Shown here: piece by piece, positions 50,527 to 59,398 of the stretch
Position numbering within the stretch: position 1 is the stretch's first letter
Layout: every line of letters begins with the position of its first letter
NCBI RefSeq assembly: GCF_015234585.1
Contig: NZ_JADFCM010000001.1
Span: 992,001 to 1,056,000, forward strand
Direction: 5' to 3'
DNA: 64,000 bases
DNA from: Pseudalkalibacillus hwajinpoensis
GTDB lineage: Bacteria > Bacillota > Bacilli > Bacillales > Guptibacillaceae
Translations under genes and position numbers: made by a program
Notes under the pieces: model-generated
What the model saw: the letters and a program-made list of their open reading frames with translations, nothing else
What the model was told of the DNA's origin: nothing
The model's database searches: none

Positions 50527-51354
50527 TTATTTTTGTAAGAACTGGTGAATGGCTTGTGACACTTCCACAGGCCTTTCTTCTGGGATAAGGTGTCCAGTAT
50601 GAGAGAGGGTAAGAAGATCTGCGTCAGGCAGGTCTTTTTTCATGCGTTCACCTACGCGTATAGGTACAAGATGGTCGTCGGTTCCCCAAATTAAGAGGGT
50701 AGGGAAATTAATTTTATTTAATGTGCTCGTAGATAAATCCTCTTCTCGATCTCGTATGAGGCGAGAAAGCGCAAGAAAGAAACCTTTTTCATTAAAACTC
50801 GATGTGTAGCCGTCGATGACTTCTTGCGTGAGTAGCTTATGGTCATAAACGAGATGTTCAAAATTCTTTCTTAAATTAATGGCACTCATTGATAAGCTAA
50901 GGCAAAGTGGAAAAAAAGGGAGATAAGAGCATAATCGAATAGCTAATGAAGAAGATTTAATATAGCTTGAGCTACATAGGAGAATAAGCTTTTCAATTCT
51001 TTCTGGGTGCTGAATACACGCGCGAAGAGCAATTTGTCCGCCCATTGAATGTCCAATCAAGATAGCTTTTGAAATCTGCATTCGTTCAAGAAGTCGATTT
51101 GTAAGAGCAGCATACTCATGAAGCGAATAATGGATATCACAGTTCTTTTCGCTCTCGCCGAAGCCTGGTAAATCAAAGCACAATAAGTGATAGTTCTTTT
51201 TAAGAAGGGGAAGAAGCTTACGAAAACTAAAGGAAGAAGAAAGGAAGCCATGAATGAAGACAAGTGTATGGACATGAGGGTTAGTATGTTTGTAATACTC
51301 ATATGCTAACGTCACGTTGTCGATTTGTATCCGTTCCTTACTCGGGATAGACAT
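50527..51354 (-). CDS. Alpha/beta hydrolase
   Basis: 275 residues, alpha/beta-hydrolase fold. Oxyanion strand FIHGFLSSSFSF near 33, LLCFDLPGFGESEK near 58, nucleophile elbow IGHSMGGQIAL with Ser near 99, catalytic Asp in IWGTDDHLVP near 225 and His in SHTGHLIPEERP near 257. Substrate unknown; similar proteins are esterases or haloperoxidase-like. ATG follows GAGGTGATG. Confidence 0.9.
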   Translation of the reverse strand: MSIPSKERIQIDNVTLAYEYYKHTNPHVHTLVFIHGFLSSSFSFRKLLPLLKKNYHLLCFDLPGFGESEKNCDIHYSLHEYAALTNRLLERMQISKAILIGHSMGGQIALRACIQHPERIEKLILLCSSSYIKSSSLAIRLCSYLPFFPLCLSLSMSAINLRKNFEHLVYDHKLLTQEVIDGYTSSFNEKGFFLALSRLIRDREEDLSTSTLNKINFPTLLIWGTDDHLVPIRVGERMKKDLPDADLLTLSHTGHLIPEERPVEVSQAIHQFLQK

Positions 51355-51450
51355 GGTTTCATCACCTCTCCTCCATTCGCTATTTAAAGTTTGGCTTACT
51401 TAGTCATACTTTATCCTACTCTTATAAAGTTGAAGGGCCGAATGAGAAGA

Positions 51451-51482
51451 CAAAAAAAGAGACGAGGCGTTGGCCTCGTCTT
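51451..51482 (-). terminator. Terminator of the second NSS transporter gene
   Basis: GACGAGGC / GCCTCGTC stem with a short loop; the T-run lies on the minus strand. Confidence 0.85.
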
Positions 51483-51556
51483 CAAAAGGGGGAATATAGA
51501 TAGCTTACTACTCCTGTTATTCCCACTTTAGAAAAAGAATATACATATAAATGAAA

Positions 51557-52897
51557 TTAATATGAAAGTAAAGATGTAACGAGGACAATTGTAATGGCAG
51601 CTGGGACAAAGTAACGAATTAAACCATACCAGAGTGGGAAGACGACCCGCCCTATTTTAGAAGACATCATTACTTCGTCCGCTAATATTTCTTTCTTCAT
51701 TTTCCGAGAAACGAAAATAGAGATAAGAAGAGCACCGATAGGCATTAATAAGTTACTTGCCAGAAAGTCCATCGTATCAAATATTGTTCTGCCAAATATG
51801 GAAATGTCTCCAAGGACACCAAATGACAAAGCGGAAGGAATCCCGAGTAAGAATACGCAGAATCCTGCGATCCAGGAAACTTTCTTACGATTTTCTTTAC
51901 CATGCGTCACTGTAGAAACAATGATTTCCATCAAAGAAAATGCTGATGTTAACGTTGCAAAGAGCAAAAGCGCTAGAAAAACTGTGAAAAACAAACCGCC
52001 AAACGTCATTTGATTAAAAACAGCAGGAAGAACAGTGAAAATAAGTCCAGGTCCTTCTGTGGGTTCAAATCCAAATGCAAAAACAGCAGGGAAGATGGCA
52101 AGTCCAGCTAGAAATGAGATTAACACGTTCAGGCTAACGACTGATACTACTGATCCTGTTAAATCAGCTTTTCTATCAAGATAAGAGCTGTACGTAACCA
52201 TTAAGGAGATCCCGACGCTGAGCGCAAAGAAAGATTGGCCAAGGGCATCAAGAACACCTTCTGCTGATAGCATAGAGAAATCAGGCTTTAAAAAGAAGGA
52301 GACCCCTTCCATTGCGCCATCAAGAGAAAGCGAACGCACAACAAGCACAAGAAAAAGAATAAAGAGAGCTGGCATCATATAACGGCTTGCTGTTTCGATC
52401 CCTTTTTGAATCCCAAACTGCACAATGGCTACTGTTATCGCTAAGAATAGAGCCTGTGTTAGGAGAGCGGTTGCAGGACTTCCAATGACTTCTCCAAACA
52501 ACTCTTCGTAACGGCTATTTTGAAGTCCTGTAAGTGAACCAGAGAAGCTTCTTGTTAAGTACGTAATCACCCATCCTCCAATGACACTATAGAAGGAAAG
52601 AATAATGAAAGAGGCGATAACGCCCAGATAACCAAGCCATTTCCAGCTTGCTTTCCCGGAAATTGATTCATAAGAAGAAACGGCATTTTGTTGTGAGTGC
52701 CTCCCAACAACAAATTCCGCAAGAAGCATTGGAGCGCCGACTAAAACAGTGAAAAGAAGAAAAACAAGGAAAAATGCTGCTCCACCGTTTGTACCCGCCA
52801 TATATGGAAATTTCCACAGTGCACCAAGCCCGATAGCTGATCCAGCTGAAGCCAAAATAAATCCGAATCTTGACGACCATTGATCATTTGATTTCAT
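51557..52897 (-). CDS. Sodium-dependent transporter, NSS/SNF family (single subunit)
   Basis: 446 residues, 11-12 membrane segments. N-terminal NSS signature FGFILASAGSAIGLGALWKF then PYMAGTNGGAAFF. Resembles bacterial Na+-coupled neurotransmitter-symporter-like proteins such as YocR/YhdH. Shorter than the transporter at 6120 and has no small MetS-like partner, so its substrate set probably differs. ATG follows GAGGTG. Confidence 0.9.
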   Translation of the reverse strand: MKSNDQWSSRFGFILASAGSAIGLGALWKFPYMAGTNGGAAFFLVFLLFTVLVGAPMLLAEFVVGRHSQQNAVSSYESISGKASWKWLGYLGVIASFIILSFYSVIGGWVITYLTRSFSGSLTGLQNSRYEELFGEVIGSPATALLTQALFLAITVAIVQFGIQKGIETASRYMMPALFILFLVLVVRSLSLDGAMEGVSFFLKPDFSMLSAEGVLDALGQSFFALSVGISLMVTYSSYLDRKADLTGSVVSVVSLNVLISFLAGLAIFPAVFAFGFEPTEGPGLIFTVLPAVFNQMTFGGLFFTVFLALLLFATLTSAFSLMEIIVSTVTHGKENRKKVSWIAGFCVFLLGIPSALSFGVLGDISIFGRTIFDTMDFLASNLLMPIGALLISIFVSRKMKKEILADEVMMSSKIGRVVFPLWYGLIRYFVPAAITIVLVTSLLSY

Positions 52898-53146
52898 CTT
52901 GTCACCTCATACAATATAGTAAGTCCAATTGAATGGCATTTTATCACTATAGCGAGCGGAAAGAATTCAGTCAATATTAAATATTCATGTATTTATTTAC
53001 CACACGCTATAAACCTTGTTATTACTGAAGTACCAGCCATTCCCTCTGTTTATTTTAATTTGAAAGTAAATGCTTTATAATACATTCTTGTCTTGCTATT
53101 CCTTCAATAGAAAGGTATGATTTGTAGAAAAGGCTAGTATGATGTT
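52898..53146. other. Intergenic region before the yugI promoter
   Basis: AT-rich divergent gap. No ORF with a ribosome site, no strong hairpin. The yugI promoter lies just downstream. Confidence 0.4.
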
Positions 53147-53175
53147 TTGTCTAGATTAGAAATCTATGTTATACT
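53147..53175 (+). promoter_or_regulatory. yugI promoter
   Basis: TTGTCT, a 17-base spacer and TATACT, about 35 bases ahead of the yugI start. Confidence 0.72.
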
Positions 53176-53209
53176 AGTAAAGTTGAAAAAATTTGTTAGG
53201 AGTGTTTTC

Positions 53210-53626
53210 ATGGCAGAGCAATATAACGTCGGTGATATCGTTGAAGGGAAGGTAACTGGTATTAAGCCTTTTGGTGCTTTCGTTGCAATTGACGACCAAA
53301 AGCAAGGACTAGTTCACATTTCTGAAATCTCTCACGGGTACGTAAAAAATATCGAAGATCAACTTACTGTAGGAGACGAAGTTAAGGTGAAAATCCTTAA
53401 CATTGAAGAAGGTTCCGGTAAAATCTCTCTTTCAATCCGTGCTACTCAGCCTAAACCTGAGCGTCCGGAAAGAAAGCCTCGCCCGGCAGCACCGAGCGGC
53501 GGAAACAAGAAACCACAACAAACTTCTTCTCCACAAGGCTTCAACACGCTTGAAGATAAGCTAAAAGACTGGTTGAAAGAATCTAACGACCGTCAAGCTC
53601 AATTGAACAAGCGTCTGAAGAAGTAA
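53210..53626 (+). CDS. yugI: S1-domain RNA-binding protein (general stress protein 13)
   Basis: 138 residues. S1 RNA-binding domain (about 5-75): VGDIVEGKVTGIKPFGAFVA, GLVHISEISHGYVKNI and VKVKILNIEEGSGKISLSIR. A basic, Pro-rich linker (KPERPERKPRPAAPSGG) and a short helical tail follow. YugI/GSP13 binds ribosomes and is induced by stress. ATG 53210 is 6 bases after AGGAGTG. Single gene with promoter and terminator. Confidence 0.93.
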   Translation: MAEQYNVGDIVEGKVTGIKPFGAFVAIDDQKQGLVHISEISHGYVKNIEDQLTVGDEVKVKILNIEEGSGKISLSIRATQPKPERPERKPRPAAPSGGNKKPQQTSSPQGFNTLEDKLKDWLKESNDRQAQLNKRLKK

Positions 53627-53634
53627 GAATGACG

Positions 53635-53662
53635 AAAGAAGGCAGCCGCGGCTGCCTTCTTT
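53635..53662. terminator. Terminator yugI / yuzA
   Basis: AAAGAAGGCAGCC / GGCTGCCTTCTTT stem with 3-base loop and a long T-run; A-rich 5' flank suits the minus strand too. Confidence 0.9.
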
Positions 53663-53666
53663 TTTT

Positions 53667-53897
53667 TTATGTTGTTGCGCGATCAGGGTCATGTGAAAGC
53701 TCTTCTGTCGGCTTGAAAAGTAGTGTTAGGCAATATAGTCCACTTAGCCCGACTAGGCCATAGACAATTCGAGCAAGTGCAGCATTTTGTCCACCGAATA
53801 TAGCCGCGACAAGGTCAAATTGGAAAAATCCAATGAGACCCCAGTTGACTGCTCCGATGATCACTAACGCAAGAGCAAATCGTTGTAATGTGCTCAT
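53667..53897 (-). CDS. yuzA: YuzA, DUF378 membrane protein
   Basis: 76 residues, two membrane helices. The family motif ALVIIGAVNWGLIGFFQFDL at 10-29 and VYGLVGLSGLYCLTLLF at 45-61 are clear DUF378. Function unknown; in B. subtilis yuzA lies beside yugI as here. ATG follows AAAGGAGG. Confidence 0.9.
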   Translation of the reverse strand: MSTLQRFALALVIIGAVNWGLIGFFQFDLVAAIFGGQNAALARIVYGLVGLSGLYCLTLLFKPTEELSHDPDRATT

Positions 53898-54206
53898 AAG
53901 AATACCTCCTTTTATTAGGAAACATAATGATTCTTTTATAAGATGATTAAAACTTCACCAAATTATACATACCGACTCCACATAATTCCTATAAGCAGAT
54001 TGCTTTATTTTAATAATTGATTGAGGCATAATAAAATGGAACTTCCATCAAAGCTGTTTATTTCTGATGGTTAGTTGAACGAATCAGACCTTTTGGTGGT
54101 AATTTACTTTCACCTAAACTTCTTGCATTGCTAAAGATAAAAGGTGAGTTTTTATAGCGCCTAAAGGCGAAGTTAAACATGGTTTGAATTAAAGGAGGAC
54201 ATAACA
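53898..54206. other. Intergenic region yuzA / butanol dehydrogenase gene
   Basis: 309 bases, divergent. A short GCGCC..GGCGAAG-type hairpin at about 54158-54174 lies before the dehydrogenase ribosome site. No ORF or clear promoter. Confidence 0.35.
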
Positions 54207-55370
54207 TTGAATAATTTCACTTTCCAAAATCCAACAAAATTGATCTTCGGTAAAGGGCAGCTAGAAGCGCTCAAAACTGAAGTGCCACAATACGGAAAAA
54301 GAGTCCTCGTTGTTTATGGCGGAGGAAGCATCAAGAAAAACGGTGTTTACGATAGCGTAATGAACACACTAAAAGAAATCGGTGCTGAAGTATTTGAACT
54401 TAGCGGCGTTGAACCAAACCCGCGCCTAACAACTGTTCATAAAGGTGTCGATATTTGTAAAGAAAACAACGTTGATTTCATCCTAGCAGTAGGTGGCGGT
54501 AGTGTTATTGACTGCACAAAAGCGATTTCTGCAGGTGCTAAATATGATGGAGACGCTTGGGACTTCGTAACGAAGAAAGCATTTCCTGAAGCAGCTCTTC
54601 CATTCGGTACAGTCCTGACGCTAGCAGCAACTGGTTCAGAAATGAACCCAGGTTCTGTTATCACAAACTGGGATACACAAGAGAAATACGGTTGGGGACA
54701 TCCACTTGTACACCCGAAATTCTCTATTCTAGATCCTGAGAACACGTATACAGTGCCAAAAAACCATACAGTTTACGGCATGGTGGACATGATGTCTCAC
54801 GTACTTGAACAGTATCTTCACCCTGAATCAAATACAGAGCTTCAAGAAAACATGCAGTTCTCTGTACTTGAAACAGTGATGAACACAGCTCCAAAACTTC
54901 TTGAAGATATGCAAAACTACGACCACCGTGCAACAATCATGTTGAGCGGTACAGTAGCGCTAAACCAATCTCTACAGATGGGTGTTCGCGGTGACTGGGC
55001 TTCTCATAACATTGAACACGCAGTATCAGCTGTTTATGATATTCCACACGCTGGTGGACTTGCAATTCTCTTCCCGAACTTGATGAGACATAATCTTGAC
55101 GTGAACGTTGATAAGTTCAAGCGTCTTGCTGTCAAAGTTCTTGGCGTAAGCGAAGAAGGTAAATCAGATCGCGATGTTGCGCTTGAAGGTATCGACAAGC
55201 TAAGTGCGTTCTGGAGCAGCCTTGGTGCACCAAACCGTCTTGCTGATTACGACATTGACGATAGCCAGCTTGATCTTATCGCTGACCGTGCGATGGCTAA
55301 TGGGGCGTTTGGTAATTTCAAATCCCTTGAGCGCGACGACGTGATGGCGATTTTGAAGGCTTCTCTATAA
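54207..55370 (+). CDS. yugJ: NADH-dependent butanol dehydrogenase-like, iron-containing alcohol dehydrogenase
   Basis: 387 residues, group III alcohol dehydrogenase. Cofactor motif [15 protein letters not shown] near 96; metal ligands in [15 protein letters not shown] near 195 (Asp, His), [18 protein letters not shown] near 270 (His residues). Length and sequence pattern match the BdhA/YugJ-YugK type that reduces butyraldehyde and related aldehydes. TTG start follows AAAGGAGG. In B. subtilis yugJ and yugK lie between yugI and pgi; only one copy is present here. Confidence 0.92.
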   Translation: MNNFTFQNPTKLIFGKGQLEALKTEVPQYGKRVLVVYGGGSIKKNGVYDSVMNTLKEIGAEVFELSGVEPNPRLTTVHKGVDICKENNVDFILAVGGGSVIDCTKAISAGAKYDGDAWDFVTKKAFPEAALPFGTVLTLAATGSEMNPGSVITNWDTQEKYGWGHPLVHPKFSILDPENTYTVPKNHTVYGMVDMMSHVLEQYLHPESNTELQENMQFSVLETVMNTAPKLLEDMQNYDHRATIMLSGTVALNQSLQMGVRGDWASHNIEHAVSAVYDIPHAGGLAILFPNLMRHNLDVNVDKFKRLAVKVLGVSEEGKSDRDVALEGIDKLSAFWSSLGAPNRLADYDIDDSQLDLIADRAMANGAFGNFKSLERDDVMAILKASL

Positions 55371-55382
55371 GGTGAAATGATA

Positions 55383-55413
55383 GGACCGTTCCGTTTTGGA
55401 GCGGTTCTTTTTG
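55383..55413 (+). terminator. Terminator after the dehydrogenase gene
   Basis: GGACCGTTCC / GGAGCGGTTC stem (two G-U pairs) with GTTTT loop and T-run. Confidence 0.85.
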
Positions 55414-55434
55414 TTATGCTTTTTAGCTAGGGAT

Positions 55435-55576
55435 GATTTTTGACCCATTTACGCTGTGTTCGGCAGCCCCGGTTAGAGCAAATGAATTTGCTCACCGGGG
55501 CTGCCGAACACAGCGACCTTTAAGCTCCGCTTAAAGGCGATTGAAACTCAGGTTTCAATCGAATGTGTCAAAAATC
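55435..55576. repeat. Cloverleaf-like inverted-repeat element
   Basis: Outer arms GATTTTTGACCCATT and AATGTGTCAAAAATC pair over 15 bp with one mismatch. Inside are three successive hairpins: a perfect 22-bp stem (55452-55473 with 55494-55515) capped by another 8-bp stem (GAGCAAAT / ATTTGCTC); CCTTTAAG / CTTAAAGG (55517-55537); GATTGAAAC / GTTTCAATC (55539-55560). No ORF. It is compact and flanked by a terminator and the pgi upstream region. Confidence 0.88.
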
Positions 55577-55746
55577 GAGCGAAGAAATTTGTCCTCTGAA
55601 GTGAATAAGGACACAAGGTCAAACGAGTTTAGAAAGAAATCTTTCCAGGTAATCGCTTACATGGATCGGTGTTCTTGATTTCAAATGGGTCTTGGGCTAA
55701 AGTAAAACGTGAGTGAAGAACAAAAAATGATAATTGGAGGCTAATT

Positions 55747-57108
55747 ATGACTTCAAAAGTAAGTTTTGATTATTCAAAAGCATTGTCGTTTGTTGGCGAA
55801 CATGAAGTAACATACATGGCGGATGCAGTGAAGGCTGCACACGATGCGCTACATAATGGAACGGGGGCTGGCAATGATTTTCTTGGCTGGTTAACGCTTC
55901 CGCATGATTATGATAAAGAAGAATTCTCACGCATTCAGAAATCTGCTGAGAAAATCAAATCAGATTCTGACGTGCTTCTTGTCGTTGGTATTGGTGGTTC
56001 TTATTTAGGTGCTCGTGCAGCAATCGAAATGCTGAACCATTCTTTCTATAACGTGCTAACAAAAGAAGAGCGCAAAACACCACAAGTTTTCTTCGTAGGT
56101 AATAACATTAGCTCAACTTACGTGCAGGATCTCTTTAGCGTACTTGAAGGCAAAGACGTGTCCGTTAACGTCATTTCAAAATCAGGTACAACGACAGAGC
56201 CCGCAATCGCGTTCCGTATTTTCCGTAAATTCCTTGAAGAAAAATATGGCGTAGAAGAAGCGCGTCGTCGCATCTATGCAACAACAGACAAGTCAAAAGG
56301 TGCGCTTAAAACACTTGCTGACGAAGAAGGATACGAAAGCTTCGTGATTCCTGATGATGTTGGTGGACGTTATTCTGTTCTTACAGCTGTTGGACTTCTT
56401 CCAATCGCAGCAAGCGGTATCTCCATTGAAGAGATGATGAAAGGTGCTCAAGACGCGCAAGATGACTTGAACACATCTGACATCGCTTCAAACGAAGCTT
56501 ATCAGTATGCAGCGGTTCGAAATGCTCTTTACAACAAAGGCAAGAACATCGAGCTTCTAGTGAACTATGAGCCATCTCTACACTACTTCTCTGAGTGGTG
56601 GAAACAGCTCTTTGGCGAAAGTGAAGGTAAAGACAACAAAGGTCTTTATCCAGCATCCGTTGATTTCTCAACTGATCTTCACTCGATGGGACAATACGTT
56701 CAAGACGGCCGTCGTAGCCTGTTTGAAACAGTATTGAACGTTGGGAAAGCGCGTCATGAGATCACAATCGAAGAAGACGACAAGAACCTAGACAAGCTGA
56801 ACTACCTTGCTGGTGAAACAATGGACTTTGTTAACCAGAAAGCATTCGAAGGTACAATGCTTGCTCATACAGATGGTGACGTTCCGAACTTGATCGTGAA
56901 TATCCCTGAAATGACGCCTTACCACTTCGGTTACCTTGCTTATTTCTTTGAAAAAGCATGTGCCGTTTCCGGTTACCTACTTGGCGTGAATCCGTTCGAT
57001 CAGCCAGGAGTAGAAGCATACAAAACAAACATGTTTGCGCTTCTTGGTAAACCAGGATTCGAAAAAGAAAAAGCTGAGCTTGAGGATCGCCTTAAGACTA
57101 ACGAATAG
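55747..57108 (+). CDS. pgi: Glucose-6-phosphate isomerase
   Basis: 453 residues, the short bacterial PGI form. [18 protein letters not shown] near 78, [15 protein letters not shown] near 139, [14 protein letters not shown] near 205 and [13 protein letters not shown] near 417 are signature parts; the catalytic Glu is in [21 protein letters not shown] region. Interconverts glucose-6-P and fructose-6-P. ATG follows TTGGAGG. Followed by a strong terminator. Confidence 0.97.
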   Translation: MTSKVSFDYSKALSFVGEHEVTYMADAVKAAHDALHNGTGAGNDFLGWLTLPHDYDKEEFSRIQKSAEKIKSDSDVLLVVGIGGSYLGARAAIEMLNHSFYNVLTKEERKTPQVFFVGNNISSTYVQDLFSVLEGKDVSVNVISKSGTTTEPAIAFRIFRKFLEEKYGVEEARRRIYATTDKSKGALKTLADEEGYESFVIPDDVGGRYSVLTAVGLLPIAASGISIEEMMKGAQDAQDDLNTSDIASNEAYQYAAVRNALYNKGKNIELLVNYEPSLHYFSEWWKQLFGESEGKDNKGLYPASVDFSTDLHSMGQYVQDGRRSLFETVLNVGKARHEITIEEDDKNLDKLNYLAGETMDFVNQKAFEGTMLAHTDGDVPNLIVNIPEMTPYHFGYLAYFFEKACAVSGYLLGVNPFDQPGVEAYKTNMFALLGKPGFEKEKAELEDRLKTNE

Positions 57109-57116
57109 AACGAACT

Positions 57117-57147
57117 AAGGAGAGCGCAGCGGCGCTCTCTTTTTTTT
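57117..57147 (+). terminator. Terminator after pgi
   Basis: AGAGCGC / GCGCTCT stem with a 4-base loop and a run of T. Confidence 0.88.
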
Positions 57148-57148
57148 A

Positions 57149-57265
57149 TCTAGCTCCAGCGTCACCCGCTCGAGGTCTTAAGTCAAGCCTCATTGTGGCA
57201 AAAAGCGCCACATTGAGGCTCGTCTTAAGCTTGTCGTGGGTGAACGAGGCGCTTGCGCTTTTTTT
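57149..57265. repeat. Structured repeat A4
   Basis: Begins TCTAGCTCCAGCG and ends GAGGCGCTTGCGCTTTTT, as in copies A1-A3 21 kb away. Central hairpin GTCTTAAG..AGCCTCA..TGTGGC resembles that of A3. The outer pairing strands differ from A3 (CACCCGC with GTGGGTG in place of TACCTGC with GCAGGTA), with the pairing kept. Lies directly after the pgi terminator. Confidence 0.82.
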
Positions 57266-57328
57266 ATCATGAAAATCCTCTGTTTGGACACGATAAGCGT
57301 AGACAATGCAAACAGGGAGGAAATACAC

Positions 57329-57739
57329 ATGATTCCAATGAATTCGGAGCTTGAAGGGAAAACGATTGAACTTAGCATTATGGAAGACAAGCTTCGTCAA
57401 CTAGGCTATAGCTACGGAGGCGGATGGGAGTATGATCACGGTTATTTTGATTACAAAATCGATGACGAAGACGGCTATCTTTTTCTACGCGTACCGATCA
57501 AAGCTGTGAAAAAAGAGCTTGATGCGGATGGCGCCATTGTCAAAATCGGCCAGCCGTTCATGCTCTCTCATATGTACCAGGCAGGAGTTGATCCTGAAGG
57601 CAATATTGGGAACATCTCAGCGTCGTTTAATCAGTTCCAAGAGCCCACAAATAAAGATGCTGAAATCGATGAAGAATGGCTGAAATACGGAGAGCGATAC
57701 GTGAAAGAACTAGACGCTGCGCTCTCATCTTATGTGTGA
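57329..57739 (+). CDS. yugN: YugN family protein
   Basis: 136 residues, soluble. MIPMNSELEGKTIELSIMED at the start and GGGWEYDHGYFDYKIDDEDGYLFLRVPI (key residues W, Y, H, D, Y) in the middle match YugN-like proteins, which are of unknown function. ATG follows GGGAGG. Its 3' end overlaps the facing yugO gene by 10 bases. In B. subtilis yugN also neighbours yugO and pgi. Confidence 0.85.
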   Translation: MIPMNSELEGKTIELSIMEDKLRQLGYSYGGGWEYDHGYFDYKIDDEDGYLFLRVPIKAVKKELDADGAIVKIGQPFMLSHMYQAGVDPEGNIGNISASFNQFQEPTNKDAEIDEEWLKYGERYVKELDAALSSYV

Positions 57740-58722
57740 ATCACGAGTAAGAGATCATCAGATGCAATAAGAAATGAAGGGGAGGGGTTCATGACGAGCT
57801 CACTCCCTCTTTTTACACCGATCATCAGGATATCTTTTTCATTTAGTTGCTGTGCTACATCACAAAAGGACTTCTCACTAAACGACTCAGCACTCATGAA
57901 ATCAAGCTGATTAGGCTTTAAATGCGTTAGCATCTCAAGCAAAGTGGTCGAAATCCCGTGAGAGAAAACGCTATTCGTCATAACTGTACTGAGTAGGTGG
58001 GCACTTTCGATTACCTCATTCGCACCAGCTCGCTCAGCATTCACAATTTGCTCAGGCGAAAGAATTTCCACAATTGTATACACCGAAGGGTTGATCCCTT
58101 TTACAGTTAGAAGGGTAAGAATCGTTTGCATATCCACTTCTATTTCACTTTTATACTGATCCGCTGTGATAAGAACGGTATGCGCATCGCTAATCTTCGC
58201 CTTTCGCAATGTGCTGTCCTCACCAGGGTTTCCACGAATGAAATGAATACCTTCTTTTTGAAGTGGGTTTTCCGTAAGCGAATGATCAATGAGCACGATG
58301 GATCGTTCAGGCTGATTGGATAACAGTGCTTTGATCGTATGTCTGCTGCGCGAATTCCAACCAACCACAACTACATGATTGGCTCGCTCGTAACTTCGCT
58401 CTCCACGGCCAAGCGCCCCCTGCGTCATCACAAAGGAAGAAGCAAGCTTCGCCATATAAAACGTCATAAAGCCAGCGCCAAACATAATAAACACCATCGC
58501 AAAAGCTTTCCCTCTAACCGTCTCAGGTGATGTATCACCGTACCCAATCGTGGAAGCCGTCACGATCGCAAACCACACCCCATCGAAAACGGTCGGAAAC
58601 ATTTCCGGCTCCACCAGATGCATGATAAAGCCCATCGTTATAAGAATCAGCACAATCAGTGCACCTAGTTGTAATACAGGCGGATAGCGGGATATATAAT
58701 AAACTAAGTCACGTAATCTCAA
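57730..58722 (-). CDS. yugO: Potassium channel with TrkA-type regulatory domains (YugO)
   Basis: 330 residues. Two membrane helices flank a pore with the K+ selectivity filter TASTIGYGDTSPE (near residue 60); then a RCK/TrkA-N domain with VVVVGWNSRSRHTI near 108 and RGNPGEDSTLRKA near 158. No TrkA-C domain is obvious. In B. subtilis YugO releases K+ during biofilm electrical signalling. I start at TTG 58722, 8 bases after AAAGGAG, giving MRLRDLVYY; the ATG eight codons upstream contains that site. Confidence 0.92.
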   Translation of the reverse strand: MRLRDLVYYISRYPPVLQLGALIVLILITMGFIMHLVEPEMFPTVFDGVWFAIVTASTIGYGDTSPETVRGKAFAMVFIMFGAGFMTFYMAKLASSFVMTQGALGRGERSYERANHVVVVGWNSRSRHTIKALLSNQPERSIVLIDHSLTENPLQKEGIHFIRGNPGEDSTLRKAKISDAHTVLITADQYKSEIEVDMQTILTLLTVKGINPSVYTIVEILSPEQIVNAERAGANEVIESAHLLSTVMTNSVFSHGISTTLLEMLTHLKPNQLDFMSAESFSEKSFCDVAQQLNEKDILMIGVKRGSELVMNPSPSFLIASDDLLLVIHT

Positions 58723-58845
58723 AGTATAACGCTCCTTTCTCCACATCCATTATGCCCATCAATCACTGGAAAAAAACGACACGTGTGTGATCAATCGCAA
58801 CAGGGTAAAGAAAGGGTATGACAGTTTAAAAAAGGGTGAAGAAAC

Positions 58846-59154
58846 ATGAGAGCACTATCATCATTCCTCGTATCGCTCGTACGCCTGATCTTCGGCATCA
58901 TCGAAGCGATCCTCGGAATTCGCATATTGCTGAAACTATTCAGCGCAAATCCGACAGCTCCATTCGTACAGTGGATTTATGACTTTTCAGCACCGCTGTT
59001 ATATCCATTCCGAAACATCTTTCCAACTACAGAATTCGCCGGACAGTATGTCGTTGAATTCTCTGCGGTGTTCGCACTGATTGTGTATAGTATTGTGGCG
59101 TCATTGATCGTACGGTTTGTGGCAATGGGGTTAACGAGTAGGGAGAGAAGATAA
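58846..59154 (+). CDS. YggT family membrane protein
   Basis: 102 residues with two hydrophobic helices (about 6-30 and 70-93) and the YggT motif LYPFRNIFPTT near residue 50. YggT proteins take part in osmotic stress or cell-division membrane functions in various bacteria; the role here is unknown. ATG follows GGTGAAG. Reads away from yugO. Confidence 0.87.
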   Translation: MRALSSFLVSLVRLIFGIIEAILGIRILLKLFSANPTAPFVQWIYDFSAPLLYPFRNIFPTTEFAGQYVVEFSAVFALIVYSIVASLIVRFVAMGLTSRERR

Positions 59155-59160
59155 GAGAGG

Positions 59161-59189
59161 AGAAACGCTGGGGCAGCGTTTCTTTTGCT
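59161..59189 (+). terminator. Terminator after the YggT gene
   Basis: AGAAACGCTG / CAGCGTTTCT stem with a 3-base loop and a short T-run. Confidence 0.85.
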
Positions 59190-59225
59190 GTTTGTAAGAT
59201 GTTTATTATGTAATTGAACACAAAG

Positions 59226-59256
59226 AAACCCTCTTGCATCCGCAAGAGGGTTTTAT
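59226..59256. terminator. Second terminator, next to a tRNA-like fragment
   Basis: AAACCCTCTTGC / GCAAGAGGGTTT stem with ATCC loop, T-runs on both strands. It lies just downstream (on the minus strand) of the tRNA-like fragment, as terminators follow tRNA genes. Confidence 0.8.
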
Positions 59257-59257
59257 T

Positions 59258-59303
59258 GTGAAGCAGAGCGAGATCGAACTGCTGAGCTATTTCACCTGCC
59301 CAA
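59258..59303 (-). pseudogene. tRNA-like fragment
   Basis: On the minus strand the sequence reads GTGAAATAGCTCAGC directly followed by AGTTCGATCTCGC and GCTTCACA. TAGCTCAG is a D-arm and GTTCGATC a T-loop, while GTGAA and TTCAC can close an acceptor stem; the anticodon arm is absent. It is probably a decayed tRNA that lost its middle. Fewer than 50 bases, so chance similarity is possible. Confidence 0.4.
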
Positions 59304-59398
59304 ATTTCTAAAAGCGTAATTTTCTTGATTTAAGTCAATGAAAGTCTTCCTCAGACGAAATACAATAGATTTAACATCAAAGTCGAGGAGGTTCTTAT

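Noticed and set aside
50504..50527. Terminator after the DUF4064 gene
   Set aside because: AACCG and CGGTT pair over only 5 bp with a 12-base loop, too weak to list as a feature.
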